Of a DNA stretch of 64,000 nt, positions 34,948 through 44,161 are shown in pieces. The stretch lies in NCBI GenBank assembly GCA_027065045.1, contig JAMOOX010000041.1, positions 60,424-124,423 of the forward strand. The letters run 5' to 3'. Under the pieces are notes generated by a model. It did not search any database, had not been told where the DNA came from, and saw only the letters and a program-made list of their open reading frames with translations. The DNA is from Campylobacteraceae bacterium (GTDB lineage: Bacteria > Campylobacterota > Campylobacteria > Campylobacterales > Sulfurovaceae). Each line of letters begins with the position of its first letter. Position 1 is the stretch's first letter. Both the position numbers and the translations under genes were made by a program.

Positions 34948-35822
34948 ATAATACCTTTCACCCTCCTATCTCAACCAATAGCTATGAGAATAGAGGAGCT
35001 TTTAGAGGGTGTCCAATCAGAACTTGCCATTAAGATATATGGAGAGAACCAAAAAGTAATGGGCAAAATTGCCAAAGATATTCAAGAGGCATTAGAGGGA
35101 ATTGATGGACTACACGAGGTAGAGGTAGAACCACAATTAGGACAAGCTAATATTATAATCTCACCCAACTACCAAGCACTTAAAAGATATGGTATCAAAG
35201 TAAGTGAGATTATGCAACTTATTAGAAATGGAGTAGGAGAAGAGCCAATAACCCAAAAAATTGAGGGTGTCAAAAGATTTGGAGTAGTCCTCAAAATCAA
35301 AAATGCCAAAGATGATATAGATAGTATCAAAAAAATCATAATTCGCTCACAAAATGGAGTGGTGGTAACTCTTGATGAGGTGGCTAATATAGAGATAAAA
35401 CAGGGTGCTTCATTTATCAAACGACAAAATTTAAATAGATATATGGTATTAGGAGTAGAGAGCGAAGGACGAGATATAGCCTCACTTGTAGCAGAAGCAA
35501 ACCAAAATATAGAAGCCAAAGTCAAACTACTCTCAGGATACTACATAGAGTGGGCAGGAAAGTTTAAAAATATGCAAGAAGCAACAGATAAATTAATGAT
35601 GATAATCCCTATCTAAGGCTAAGACCTGTATTAATGACAGCATTTACAACCCTATTTGGAATACTACCACTTCTATATGCTACGGGTGTAGGGAATGAGA
35701 TACAATATCCATTATCGGTTGTAATTGTAGGTGGAATTATTAGTTCTACGATTTTGATTCTTTTAGTTTTACCTGTGGGGTATTTTTGGGTTTATAGGAG
35801 GGAAGCAATGCCAAAAGTTTAA
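34948..35822 (+). pseudogene. remnant of a CzcA/CusA-type RND metal-efflux pump
   Basis: Two pieces of a heavy-metal RND pump. From 34948 the frame reads SQPIAMRIEELLEGVQSELAI and continues through the periplasmic porter region to 35616 (ending DKLMMIIPI). From about 35615 another frame gives LRLRPVLMTAF and the last membrane helices to 35822. Intact pumps exceed 1000 residues. Here roughly the first 600 residues and about 95 residues between the two pieces (central helices 9-11) are missing, with a frameshift at the junction. Adaptor and outer membrane genes are absent. The pump cannot function. It lies at the nuoL/nuoM break, so the deletion and the operon split may be linked. Confidence 0.85.
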
Positions 35823-36000
35823 CCTCTTTTTATTGTTAGCACCAAATAAATATCAAATATAAATATGCGTGGGAATATATAGATAATATTAAATAGTAAT
35901 TTACTCTACCAATCTATCTATATCTTGCCAATTTGAAATAGAAGAATTTTTTAATTTAAGAGTATTATACCTAAATAATATAATATTTTTGAAAATATTT

Positions 36001-36036
36001 TTATACCATAAGCTCATTAAAAATTTTATGGTATAA
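36001..36036. promoter_or_regulatory. inverted repeat overlapping a -10 element
   Basis: Arms TTATACCATAA (36001-36011) and TTATGGTATAA (36026-36036) are exact complements around a 14-base loop. The right arm contains the ggTATAAT box (36032-36037) of the pilin-like gene. It could be an operator over the promoter or a terminator hairpin of upstream reading. The rest of the gap from 35823 is featureless AT-rich sequence. Confidence 0.45.
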
Positions 36037-36067
36037 TTAAGCTAATTAAATTATATTGGAGTATATT

Positions 36068-36709
36068 ATGCGTTTTAGATTAGCTTTTAGTATGATAGAA
36101 TTAGTAATGGTTATAGTTGTTATTGGTATTTTGGCTTCTGTGGCTATACCTAATATGGATAAAGATATAAGACAAGGTGCAATTGATACTGTTCTTTCTG
36201 ATGTAAGATTAGCTCAACAAAATGCTTTATCAGATGATAAGCATGATGTAAATAATACTAAATGGCAGAGAGCTTATTGGCATTTTGCTTATTATACATG
36301 TGGTAATGATGTTGTTTATAGAGTGGCTTCTGATGTTGATTTTGATGGTACTATTACAAATAGTGAGTCTGCTCTAAATTCAAAAGATAATAAATATCTA
36401 TTTGCAGATTGTAATGATTTAGATGATAAAGATAACTCTCCTAAAGTTAATTTAACTAGAGAACATGGAATAAGTTCAGTAACTACTACTGGTGCTTGTC
36501 AAGATAGTCATATTTTAGCTTTTGATAATTTAGGTAGATTACACTCTGATATAACAAGTGAGTTACCAGATTATGCTCATCTTGTAACAAAAGATAGCGA
36601 TAAGTGTCAGATGAGATTTTCATTTCAAGATGATAATTTAAAACCATTTACTTTGGAAGTAACACCTATTGTAGGACATATTAAAATAGTAGAACAAGAG
36701 TATTTATAA
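36068..36709 (+). CDS. pilin-like protein with type IV prepilin leader
   Basis: A 213-residue protein starting with a basic residue pair and AFSMIELVMVIVVIGILA, a classical prepilin helix with Glu at +5 and Ala at the cleavage site, followed by SVAIPNMDKD. The globular part is Asp-rich (DVDFDGTITNSE resembles a calcium-binding loop) and contains four cysteines. It resembles GspG/GspH-type pseudopilins. I chose ATG 36068 over 36056 because GGAG lies between them at the right distance. It stands alone between the efflux remnant and nuoM. Confidence 0.75.
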   Translation: MRFRLAFSMIELVMVIVVIGILASVAIPNMDKDIRQGAIDTVLSDVRLAQQNALSDDKHDVNNTKWQRAYWHFAYYTCGNDVVYRVASDVDFDGTITNSESALNSKDNKYLFADCNDLDDKDNSPKVNLTREHGISSVTTTGACQDSHILAFDNLGRLHSDITSELPDYAHLVTKDSDKCQMRFSFQDDNLKPFTLEVTPIVGHIKIVEQEYL

Positions 36710-36726
36710 GTATAATATTCTTATGG

Positions 36727-36732
36727 TATAAT
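36727..36732 (+). promoter_or_regulatory. nuoMN promoter -10 element (TATGGTATAAT)
   Basis: TATAAT in the sequence TTATGGTATAATT, identical over 13 bases to the one before the pilin-like gene at 36026-36038. It lies 35 bases before nuoM, giving the detached nuoMN pair its own promoter. Confidence 0.55.
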
Positions 36733-36766
36733 TGAAGTATTATATAAGGATAAAGGAATCCATTAG

Positions 36767-38221
36767 ATGTCTGTTATACTTTCATTACTAATTATTTTAC
36801 CAATACTTACTGTGTCAATTTTAGGGATAAGTAGGGCTTCTATTAATATACTTCGTATCTCTTCTTTGAGTATATCTATTGTGGTTTTTGTATTAATTAT
36901 ACTATTGACTTTTCAATTTGATACATCACAAGAGTTACAATTTATATCCAAAGTACCATGGATTATCAATTATGGTATTAGTTATTATATTGGGATAGAT
37001 GCTCTCTCACTCGTTTTATTACTTTTAATCTCTCTTCTTATGCCTTTGATTTTTATATCTATTTGGCATAGAGAGGAGAAGGGGTATTTTTATAATCTAC
37101 TACTATTACAATCAGGTGTAATTGGTGCTTTAGTATCATTAGATTTAATCCTATTTTATCTCTTTTGGGAGATAATGCTACTTCCTATATTTATTATGAT
37201 TGGTAAATATGGATATGGTAAAAAAGAGTATAACTCAATGAAAATTATTTTGATGACAGTATTTGGTTCTATGAGTATGCTTTTTTCAATTATATATTTA
37301 GGATTTATGCACTTTGAGAGTTATGGAGTTTGGAGTTTTGCATTAGATGATTTGGCTAGACTTAATCTATCAGTTAATAGCAATATTATTTTAGCAGGTG
37401 GGTTTTTATTAGCATTTTCTATCAAAATTCCTCTTGTTGGGCTTCATACTTGGATAGCTCCTGCTTATGCTTCTGCACCTACTCCTGCTTTGGTGGTCTT
37501 ATCAGCTATTATGGCAAAATTGGGTATTTATGGATTATGGAGATTTGGGTTTGAGCTTTTTAGTGCTACATTTGTATATTATCAAAGTCTTGTTACTATT
37601 TTGGCTATTATAGGTATGATATTTTATGCTATATCTGCAATTATGCAAGATAATCTTAAACGAATGTTTGCTTTCTCCTCTGCTTCTCACCTCTCATTAA
37701 TTGCACTAGGACTATTTTTGGCTAATATCTACTCTTGGAGTGGGAGTTTATATCTTATTATCTCTCATGCTCTTGCAAGTGCAGGTATATTTTTGATGAT
37801 AGGTATGATAGGTAATAGATTAGATACAATTAAAATATCTAATCTTGGTGGTATAGCTTCAGTTGCTCCACGATTTACATTTTTCTTTGCTCTATTTGCA
37901 TTAGGAATTGTAGGAGTACCTATGACGGGGGGATTTGTAGCAGAGATGTTGATTATTTTTGGGGCATTTAAGTATAGCTTTGTAGTAGGAGTATTTACAG
38001 CATCTACAATGGTGGGGGCAATAATATTTGTATTTTGGATGTTACAACGGACAATATTTTCTAAAGCTATGACAAAAGAGTTTCCTGATTTATCAAAAAG
38101 AGAACTATTAATTATTATACCATTAGCTATATTATTAATAGCTACGGGAATATTTCCAAGCTTTTTTATGGAGATATTTAATACCAATTTAGAATTAATG
38201 CTACAAGGGGTAAAAATATGA
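36767..38221 (+). CDS. nuoM: NADH-quinone oxidoreductase subunit M
   Basis: A 484-residue antiporter-like complex I subunit. The Glu helix (FWEIMLLPIFIMIGKYG) and Lys helix (IKIPLVGLHTWIAPAYASAPTPALVVLSA) are present, with about 14 helices. The length is normal. It overlaps nuoN by 4 bases. It is preceded by its own -10 box rather than by nuoL. Confidence 0.96.
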   Translation: MSVILSLLIILPILTVSILGISRASINILRISSLSISIVVFVLIILLTFQFDTSQELQFISKVPWIINYGISYYIGIDALSLVLLLLISLLMPLIFISIWHREEKGYFYNLLLLQSGVIGALVSLDLILFYLFWEIMLLPIFIMIGKYGYGKKEYNSMKIILMTVFGSMSMLFSIIYLGFMHFESYGVWSFALDDLARLNLSVNSNIILAGGFLLAFSIKIPLVGLHTWIAPAYASAPTPALVVLSAIMAKLGIYGLWRFGFELFSATFVYYQSLVTILAIIGMIFYAISAIMQDNLKRMFAFSSASHLSLIALGLFLANIYSWSGSLYLIISHALASAGIFLMIGMIGNRLDTIKISNLGGIASVAPRFTFFFALFALGIVGVPMTGGFVAEMLIIFGAFKYSFVVGVFTASTMVGAIIFVFWMLQRTIFSKAMTKEFPDLSKRELLIIIPLAILLIATGIFPSFFMEIFNTNLELMLQGVKI

Positions 38222-39702
38222 TAGAATTTTTAATATCTCTCTCATTAACTACAATTATTATAGGTGCAATAGTATTAATGCTTATTACACTATACAAATC
38301 TATCTCAATAGCTCATAAAAATCTATTGGCTATTGGTATATTATTTGTTGCATTTTTATTACAACTAATAATTTTATTAAATATTGATAAGAGTATATAT
38401 CTATATCCTGATATTTTCAACCACTCTTTTATTGTAGATAAACTATCTACAATTTTTGATTTGATGTTTTTGGGTGGTGCTATATTTACACTTGCTATTA
38501 ATAATAGATATTTTATCAATAGAGACTATTATAATGGAGAGTTTTTTTCTTTGATATTATGGAGTGTATTTGGTATGATGATGCTCTCTCATGCTAATGA
38601 ATTAATATCTGCTTTTATATCATTAGAGGTAGCTTCAATTAGTATCTATACCCTTGTAGGATACAAAAAAGATGATATTAAAAGCTCTGAAGCGATGCTA
38701 AAATATATTATATTAGGAGCATTAGCAAGTTCATTTTTTATCTTAGGTACAGCACTAATTTATGGAGCAGTTGGTTCTACTGGATTTGGAGATATTCACA
38801 ACTTTATAGAGTCTCATCCAACACAAGATTTATCTATGATAATAGTAGGATTATCTTTTATATTAATTACAATACTATTTAAAATCGGAGCAGTACCATT
38901 TCACTCATGGGTAATAGATGTATATCACGGAGCACCTTTTCCAATTACAATGTTTATGGCTTCTATTTTAAAAATAGCACTATTTTCTATTTTATTGAGA
39001 TTATACCTTGTGGATTTCTCACACTTTTATAATATATTCTCTCCTATGCTTACATTTATAGCACTAATTACTCTTTTAGGTGGTTCATTACTTGCAATAT
39101 CTCAAACCAATCTCAAAAGAATGTTAGCAGGTTCTTCTATCGTACATAGTGGGTATCTATTAATGGCATTATCATCTATCAAAAGTGATAACCAAGAGGC
39201 ATCATTAGCTATTATGTTCTATCTTGTATCTTATGTAATTAGTGCTATTGGAGCATTTGGAATTCTAAGCTTTGTAGCAAGTCATCGCAAACGAAAACTT
39301 ACATTTGAAGAGTTCAAAGGATTTGCACATCAAAGACCATTTTTGGGTGCAATGATGACAATTTTTATGCTCTCACTTGCAGGATTTCCATCTACTATTG
39401 GATTTTTGGGAAAATTTTATATATTTATGAGTGTGATACAATCAGGAAATATAGCATTAGCAGGATTTGGTATAGCCATAGCATTTATATCTGTATATTA
39501 CTACTTCAAACTAATAGCACTTATGTACTTCTACCCATCTCCACACCCAAAAGAGAAATATAGTTTTAGTATCACAACAGTAGTTATATCTCTTCTTGCT
39601 ATTGCTACAATATGGGGAGGCATTGGTACAAAGCTTATTAGCTTTTTGCCTAGTGGAGATGTATTATTAGAGATAGCTAGAGAGGCATTAATGCAAATAT
39701 AA
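38218..39702 (+). CDS. nuoN: NADH-quinone oxidoreductase subunit N
   Basis: A 494-residue antiporter-like subunit homologous to nuoM and nuoL. Markers are FISLEVASISIYTLVGYKK, KIGAVPFHSWVIDVYHGAPFP and the LKRMLAGSSIVHSGYL lysine region. It starts by a 4-base overlap with nuoM and ends 145 bases before ccoG, where I see no clear terminator hairpin. Confidence 0.95.
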   Translation: MIEFLISLSLTTIIIGAIVLMLITLYKSISIAHKNLLAIGILFVAFLLQLIILLNIDKSIYLYPDIFNHSFIVDKLSTIFDLMFLGGAIFTLAINNRYFINRDYYNGEFFSLILWSVFGMMMLSHANELISAFISLEVASISIYTLVGYKKDDIKSSEAMLKYIILGALASSFFILGTALIYGAVGSTGFGDIHNFIESHPTQDLSMIIVGLSFILITILFKIGAVPFHSWVIDVYHGAPFPITMFMASILKIALFSILLRLYLVDFSHFYNIFSPMLTFIALITLLGGSLLAISQTNLKRMLAGSSIVHSGYLLMALSSIKSDNQEASLAIMFYLVSYVISAIGAFGILSFVASHRKRKLTFEEFKGFAHQRPFLGAMMTIFMLSLAGFPSTIGFLGKFYIFMSVIQSGNIALAGFGIAIAFISVYYYFKLIALMYFYPSPHPKEKYSFSITTVVISLLAIATIWGGIGTKLISFLPSGDVLLEIAREALMQI

Positions 39703-39847
39703 TTATCACTTTATAATATTATATGACTTACTAGAGTATCATATATCTTTTTTGCTATTATGTCATTTAATAAATGCAACTATAAGTATTATACGATATA
39801 CTTATAAAAAATATATTATTTACTTATATTATAAAAGGATTATAACA

Positions 39848-41263
39848 ATGGAAAAAAAGAGTTCTAAAAAATCTTATCTTGCTAATTGGATACCATACTC
39901 ACTTAAAAGATATTGGGCTTATGCTGTAGCTACTATAATGAGTTTAGTAATACCTTGGATAACAATTGGTGGCAATCATATATTTTTATTAAGTTTTGAC
40001 CACAAAAAACTTCATTTAATGGGTGTAGCATTTGATATGCAAGAGTTATATTTAATGCCTTTTATATTAATGTTGCTATTTTTGGGAATATTTGCTGTAA
40101 CTGCTGTTGGTGGTAGGGCTTGGTGTGGTTGGGCTTGTCCTCAAACTATCTTTAGAGTTATCTATCGTGATTTAATAGAGACAAAACTATTAGGATTAAG
40201 AAAAAGAATTAAAAATAAGCAAAAAGAGCCTGATATGAGTATTGCTTCAAATCAAGCTAAAAAAGCTGTTGCAATTTTACTTTGGTCTATATTAGCATTT
40301 ATTGCATCTGCTAACTTTTTATGGTTTTTTGTACCACCAATGGAGTTTTTTGAATATCTAAAAAATCCTATGGAACATACAATATTATTTGGTACTCTTA
40401 TTGGAACTGCGTTATTTATTATAGCTGATATTGTATTTATCAAAGAGGATTTTTGTATCTATATCTGTCCTTATAGTAGGGTTCAATCTGTACTTTATGA
40501 TGATGATACAATTATGGCTATATATGACCCTGTGCGTGGAGGAGATATATATCAAGGGCATGGATATGATAGAGAAAAAAAGTTTGAGAAGAAAAAAGAG
40601 CTTTTAGCATTTAATCAAGATGCTGAATGTACTACTTGTGAAGCATGTGTAACTGTATGTCCTACTCATATTGATATTAGAAAAGGACTTCAATTAGAGT
40701 GTATAAACTGTCTTGAGTGTGTAGATGCATGTACTACTGTAATGGGTGCATTAGAGAAGCCATCATTAGTACAATGGACAAGTGAAAGAGAGATTAAAAG
40801 AGAGGGTAAAACTCAATATCTAAGAAACACTGTAAAAGCTTATATAGCTGTATTATCTATTATTTTAATTGCATTAGTAATGATGGGTAGTACCAAAGAA
40901 CATATGCTTCTAAATGTAAATAAAAATACAAGATTATATAAAATTATGGATAATGGTGTGGTTCAAAATGATTATCTGTTTTTATTCCAAAATACAGATT
41001 CAAAAGCGCATACTTACTATTTTGAAGTATTAAATCCTGATATTAAGATTATTAAACCAACAGAGCCATTTAGATTAGGTGCAGGGAAGAAAAAGAAAAA
41101 AGTTGTAATTTTAAGAACAAGTAAAAAACTTGTAGATAATGCTAGAAAAGATACACCTATCCCTCTAAAATTAAAAGCTTATGCGATTGATGATAAAGAG
41201 AAGATTATAATTGATAGAGAGACTGTATTTATATACCCAAGAAGTGATTTATTAAAAAAATAA
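39848..41263 (+). CDS. ccoG: cbb3 oxidase accessory protein CcoG (FixG/RdxA)
   Basis: A 471-residue membrane ferredoxin needed for copper delivery during cbb3-type cytochrome c oxidase assembly. Several membrane helices surround WCGWACPQTIFR. Two ferredoxin-type motifs follow (CTTCEACVTVCP and CINCLECVDACTT), then a further helix and a C-terminal Ig-like domain. I chose ATG 39848 because AAAGGA lies 9 bases upstream; the upstream in-frame ATG 39752 has none and would add a basic, non-conserved leader. The ccoNOQP genes are not in the window. The SQR-like flavoprotein follows after 13 bases. Confidence 0.92.
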   Translation: MEKKSSKKSYLANWIPYSLKRYWAYAVATIMSLVIPWITIGGNHIFLLSFDHKKLHLMGVAFDMQELYLMPFILMLLFLGIFAVTAVGGRAWCGWACPQTIFRVIYRDLIETKLLGLRKRIKNKQKEPDMSIASNQAKKAVAILLWSILAFIASANFLWFFVPPMEFFEYLKNPMEHTILFGTLIGTALFIIADIVFIKEDFCIYICPYSRVQSVLYDDDTIMAIYDPVRGGDIYQGHGYDREKKFEKKKELLAFNQDAECTTCEACVTVCPTHIDIRKGLQLECINCLECVDACTTVMGALEKPSLVQWTSEREIKREGKTQYLRNTVKAYIAVLSIILIALVMMGSTKEHMLLNVNKNTRLYKIMDNGVVQNDYLFLFQNTDSKAHTYYFEVLNPDIKIIKPTEPFRLGAGKKKKKVVILRTSKKLVDNARKDTPIPLKLKAYAIDDKEKIIIDRETVFIYPRSDLLKK

Positions 41264-41276
41264 AAAGGAGTAAAAA

Positions 41277-42464
41277 ATGGCAAAAAAGGTATTAATTTTG
41301 GGTGGTGGATTAGCAGGTATTGAGTCTGCTATCTACCTAAGAGAGTATGGCTTTGAGGTAACACTAATTTCAAATAGAGATTATCTATATGTATATCCTA
41401 CATCTATTTGGATACCTACAGGAGAGGCTTCATTTGAAGATACTTGTATAGATTTAAAATTACTTAGTGATATTCATGGATTTAAATTAATTATAGATGA
41501 AATAACTACTATCAAAAGCTTAGAGGGTCAAGTAGAATCTAAAAATAGTAGTTATAGCTATGATTATCTAGTAGTTGCCCTTGGTAGTGGCAAGATGAGA
41601 CATAAAGGGATTGAAAATACCCTTACAATTTGTGGAGAACCAAAAGAATCATTAGATATTAAAGCTAGACTTGATGAGCTTATCGCTAAAGGTAGTGGTA
41701 AAATTGCTATGGGCTTTGGTGGAAATCCAAAAGATAGTAGTAATGTTCGTGGAGGTCCTGCATTTGAGGTCTTATTTAATGTTCATCATAAGCTTGAAAA
41801 ACTTGGCATTAGAGATAAATTTGAATTAACATTTTTTGCACCAATGGCAGAACCTGGTAAAAGAATGGGTACAAAAGCTTTAAAAATGATGGATATATTT
41901 TTTGATAAACTAGATATTAAAAAACAAGTTGGTAAAAAAATATTAGAGTTTAAATCGGATAAAATAATATTTGAAGATAATATAGAGTTAGAGAGTGATT
42001 TAACAATGTTTATATCTGCTGGTGATGGACATAAAGTATTTCAAAACTCTGATTTACCTCTAAATGAATCAGGCTTTGTTCATATAAATGACTACTGTGA
42101 AGTGGTTCATAATTATGATAATACTCCTGATAAATATAATGTATTTGTAATTGGTGATAGTGCTGCATTAGAAGGTCCTGATTGGAGAGCAAAGCAGGGG
42201 CATATTGCTGAAGTAATGGCAAGAAATACAGCCTTTAATATCAAAATGATAGAAGAGGGTTCAACTGCATTTAATGGATATAAAGACCATATAAATATCC
42301 TATGTGTAATGGATAGTGGAGATGGGGCAGCATTTGTATATAGAAGTGATAAAAGAGCTATGATGCTACCTATGCCATTTGTTGGACATTGGATGAAAAA
42401 AGGGTGGGGTTGGTACTATAAAAACTCAAAACTCAAAAAGATGTTTAGATTGCCTGGTATGTAG
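41277..42464 (+). CDS. SQR/NDH-2-family flavoprotein lacking the central catalytic Cys
   Basis: A 395-residue FAD protein (GGGLAG, residues 9-14) close to type I-like SQRs. The first SQR cysteine is in LTICGEPKES and the third in ILCVMDSGDGAAFVY. The segment that carries the middle active-site cysteine (GASCFGPAYE in Rhodobacter, from memory) reads SSNVRGGPAFE here, without Cys. The C-terminus GWGWYYKNSKLKKMFRLPG is a membrane-binding type. It is probably quinone-linked, but sulfide oxidation by the usual trisulfide mechanism is doubtful. It follows ccoG by 13 bases and has a good ribosome site (AAGGAG). Confidence 0.78.
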   Translation: MAKKVLILGGGLAGIESAIYLREYGFEVTLISNRDYLYVYPTSIWIPTGEASFEDTCIDLKLLSDIHGFKLIIDEITTIKSLEGQVESKNSSYSYDYLVVALGSGKMRHKGIENTLTICGEPKESLDIKARLDELIAKGSGKIAMGFGGNPKDSSNVRGGPAFEVLFNVHHKLEKLGIRDKFELTFFAPMAEPGKRMGTKALKMMDIFFDKLDIKKQVGKKILEFKSDKIIFEDNIELESDLTMFISAGDGHKVFQNSDLPLNESGFVHINDYCEVVHNYDNTPDKYNVFVIGDSAALEGPDWRAKQGHIAEVMARNTAFNIKMIEEGSTAFNGYKDHINILCVMDSGDGAAFVYRSDKRAMMLPMPFVGHWMKKGWGWYYKNSKLKKMFRLPGM

Positions 42465-42481
42465 AGATACCTAAGCAATTT

Positions 42482-42497
42482 ATTCTACTAGTAGAAT
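42482..42497 (+). terminator. intrinsic terminator after the SQR-like gene
   Basis: Palindrome ATTCTACTAGTAGAAT (6-base arms, 4-base loop) followed by TATTTTTATTTTA, 18 bases after the stop. The T-run supports termination. Confidence 0.65.
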
Positions 42498-42513
42498 TAT
42501 TTTTATTTTATGC

Positions 42514-42519
42514 TATAAT
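42514..42519 (+). promoter_or_regulatory. -10 element before the Rpn-family remnant
   Basis: TGCTATAAT (extended -10), 24 bases before the start at 42543, with the ribosome site AGGAG in between. The promoter looks intact although the gene is deleted internally. Confidence 0.45.
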
Positions 42520-42542
42520 CAAAATAAAATTAGGAGAAAAAT

Positions 42543-42947
42543 ATGAGATTCTTAGATATGAAAACTGATTATGCCTTTTGTGAAAGCATAGAAGATAAAT
42601 GGATTTACTTTATCAAAAACGCAAGAGCTTTAGATGTAATTCCAAAAAATACAAATAATACAATTGAAAAAGCCTATAAGATAGCAAACAGAGCAAATTT
42701 AAGTAAAGAGGAGCTTGAACTCCAAGAGAAAAGAGAAGACTTTTTGTTTATTCAAAAAAGTTCTATTGAAAAGGTTACACGAGAGGGAAGAGAAGAGGGT
42801 GAAAAAATAGGTGAAGAGAGAGGCGAAAATAAAAAAGCAATAGAGATTGCCAAAAACTTATTAGATGTTTTAGATAACCAAACTATATCCCAAAAAACAG
42901 GTTTAACGATTAAAGAGGTAGAGGATTTAAGAAACTCTTCAACCTAA
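42543..42947 (+). pseudogene. internally deleted Rpn-family PD-(D/E)XK nuclease gene
   Basis: A 134-residue ORF. Its first 12 residues, MRFLDMKTDYAF, match the N-terminus of Rpn/COG5464 proteins (MRFLDPKTDFAF). The remainder, from KWIYFIKNA through the charged EEGEKIGEERGE linker and the final ISQKTGLTIKEVEDL helix, matches only their C-terminal third. The nuclease core in between (usually over 150 residues) is missing, and the frame is preserved. It is therefore a remnant, or a small antitoxin-like or regulatory leftover. Intact relatives promote DNA cleavage and recombination. Confidence 0.75.
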
Positions 42948-43016
42948 CCAAACTACTATAAATTATTGCTAATTACTATGGTTTCTGTGCAATATCAATA
43001 AATTGAGCGATATAAT

Positions 43017-43029
43017 GGTGAGTTTCACC
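43017..43029 (+). other. small hairpin in the gap before the M23 peptidase gene
   Basis: GGTGA-GTT-TCACC directly after a TATAAT box (43011-43016). The 212-base gap 42948-43159 holds nothing else I can name. It could be a weak promoter with a 5' hairpin for the csd1-like operon, about 130 bases upstream of it. Confidence 0.3.
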
Positions 43030-43159
43030 CACTCTACGGAACAAAAAGTACCTAATCACTAATTCCAAAAATCTTAAATTTTAAATAAACTAAGATATAA
43101 TTCTATCATAATCAAATTAAATATAAAAATCTATAAAATATAGATAAAAAAAGAGTTTA

Positions 43160-44161
43160 ATGTTTAACAAAAAAGAGTTTAAAAAACGAGAGAAAGATAG
43201 AAATAAACATATTATTACTATTCATGATAAAGATGGAATAAGACAAGTTACTATGGGTTATTTTGCCAAAAGGTTATTTTGGTTGATTATTCTTATTATT
43301 ATTATAGTTTTATCTTTATCGTTTTTATATACTAAATACCTTGAAGATAGTTTTATAGAACTTCAATCTATTCATAAAAATACAGAGATTGAAATTGCTA
43401 AGTTAAAACTACAACAAAAAGAGATAATCACATATACTAATAAGCTAAAATCTATAATCGATACAAAAGAGAAACAAAAAGAGCATCTTCAAAACACTAT
43501 TGGCTCACTTGGTGAAGAGCTTGAAAATACTCGAAATATATTAGGCATTAATGATGATGGATTTAAAATAAACTCTAATATAAATTATAGTAAACTCTCA
43601 ATTGGAGAAAAAGAGGTTATTATGCACTATATTCCTAATGGTAAACCTGTACCTAGAATTACAAGAAGTAGTGGGTTTGGGTGGAGGATACATCCAATCT
43701 ATCATAGACGGATTTTTCATAGGGGATTAGATATAAGTGTGCCAACTGGTACAAAAGTTATGGCTACAGCTAATGGTGTTGTAGAAAAAGTACGATATAA
43801 TAAGCATACGGGTTATGGTAACTTGCTTATTATAAAGCACAGTTATGGTTTTAGGAGTGCTTATGCACATCTTAATAGTATAAGCGTAGAAGTAGGTGAT
43901 TATGTTCTAAAAGGACAAGTAGTAGCTAGAAGTGGTAATACAGGACGAAGTACTGGACCACATTTACACTATGAAGTGAGGTATTTAGATAAGATATTAA
44001 ATCCGAATCTATTCATCAAATGGAATTTAAAAAACTTTACAGATACAATAAAAAAGGAGAACAGAGTACAATGGCATTCGGTAGTAAAAGCAACAAAGAC
44101 AATAATTCACACGGTTCAACAAGCATTATTACTCCAGGAACGAAAATTAAAGGAGAGATAA
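43160..44161 (+). CDS. csd1: M23 peptidoglycan endopeptidase (Csd1-like)
   Basis: A 333-residue membrane-anchored endopeptidase. A cytoplasmic basic N-terminus leads to one transmembrane helix (about 38-58), a coiled coil (65-128) and the LytM/M23 domain with zinc ligands His187, Asp191 and His270 plus catalytic His268 (HRGLD, HLHYE). In Helicobacter pylori Csd1 with bactofilin CcmA trims peptide cross-links to make the helical cell. Here too the gene overlaps ccmA and is followed by mfd, the same order as I recall there. The last 40 residues are encoded in the region shared with ccmA. It may equally be the Csd2 paralogue. Confidence 0.85.
   Translation: MFNKKEFKKREKDRNKHIITIHDKDGIRQVTMGYFAKRLFWLIILIIIIVLSLSFLYTKYLEDSFIELQSIHKNTEIEIAKLKLQQKEIITYTNKLKSIIDTKEKQKEHLQNTIGSLGEELENTRNILGINDDGFKINSNINYSKLSIGEKEVIMHYIPNGKPVPRITRSSGFGWRIHPIYHRRIFHRGLDISVPTGTKVMATANGVVEKVRYNKHTGYGNLLIIKHSYGFRSAYAHLNSISVEVGDYVLKGQVVARSGNTGRSTGPHLHYEVRYLDKILNPNLFIKWNLKNFTDTIKKENRVQWHSVVKATKTIIHTVQQALLLQERKLKER

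Noticed and set aside
34984..35616. A complete 210-residue gene of its own
   Set aside because: The homology to CzcA/CusA begins before its ATG and continues after its stop in another frame, so it is a pump fragment.
37765..38187. A 140-codon open frame antisense to nuoM, and similar ones at 44037-44417, 49062-49427, 52213-52578 and 35169-35525
   Set aside because: All are mirror frames of recognised genes or the pump remnant, with low-complexity Ile/Asn/Ser-rich translations and no ribosome site.
36767..39702. Assigning the two genes to Mnh/Mrp antiporter subunits
   Set aside because: Lengths, order and overlap fit nuoM-nuoN, and nuoJKL and nuoHI occur in the same window.
39752..39847. N-terminal extension of CcoG from the upstream ATG
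   Set aside because: No ribosome site, not like the family, and an AAAGGA site precedes ATG 39848.
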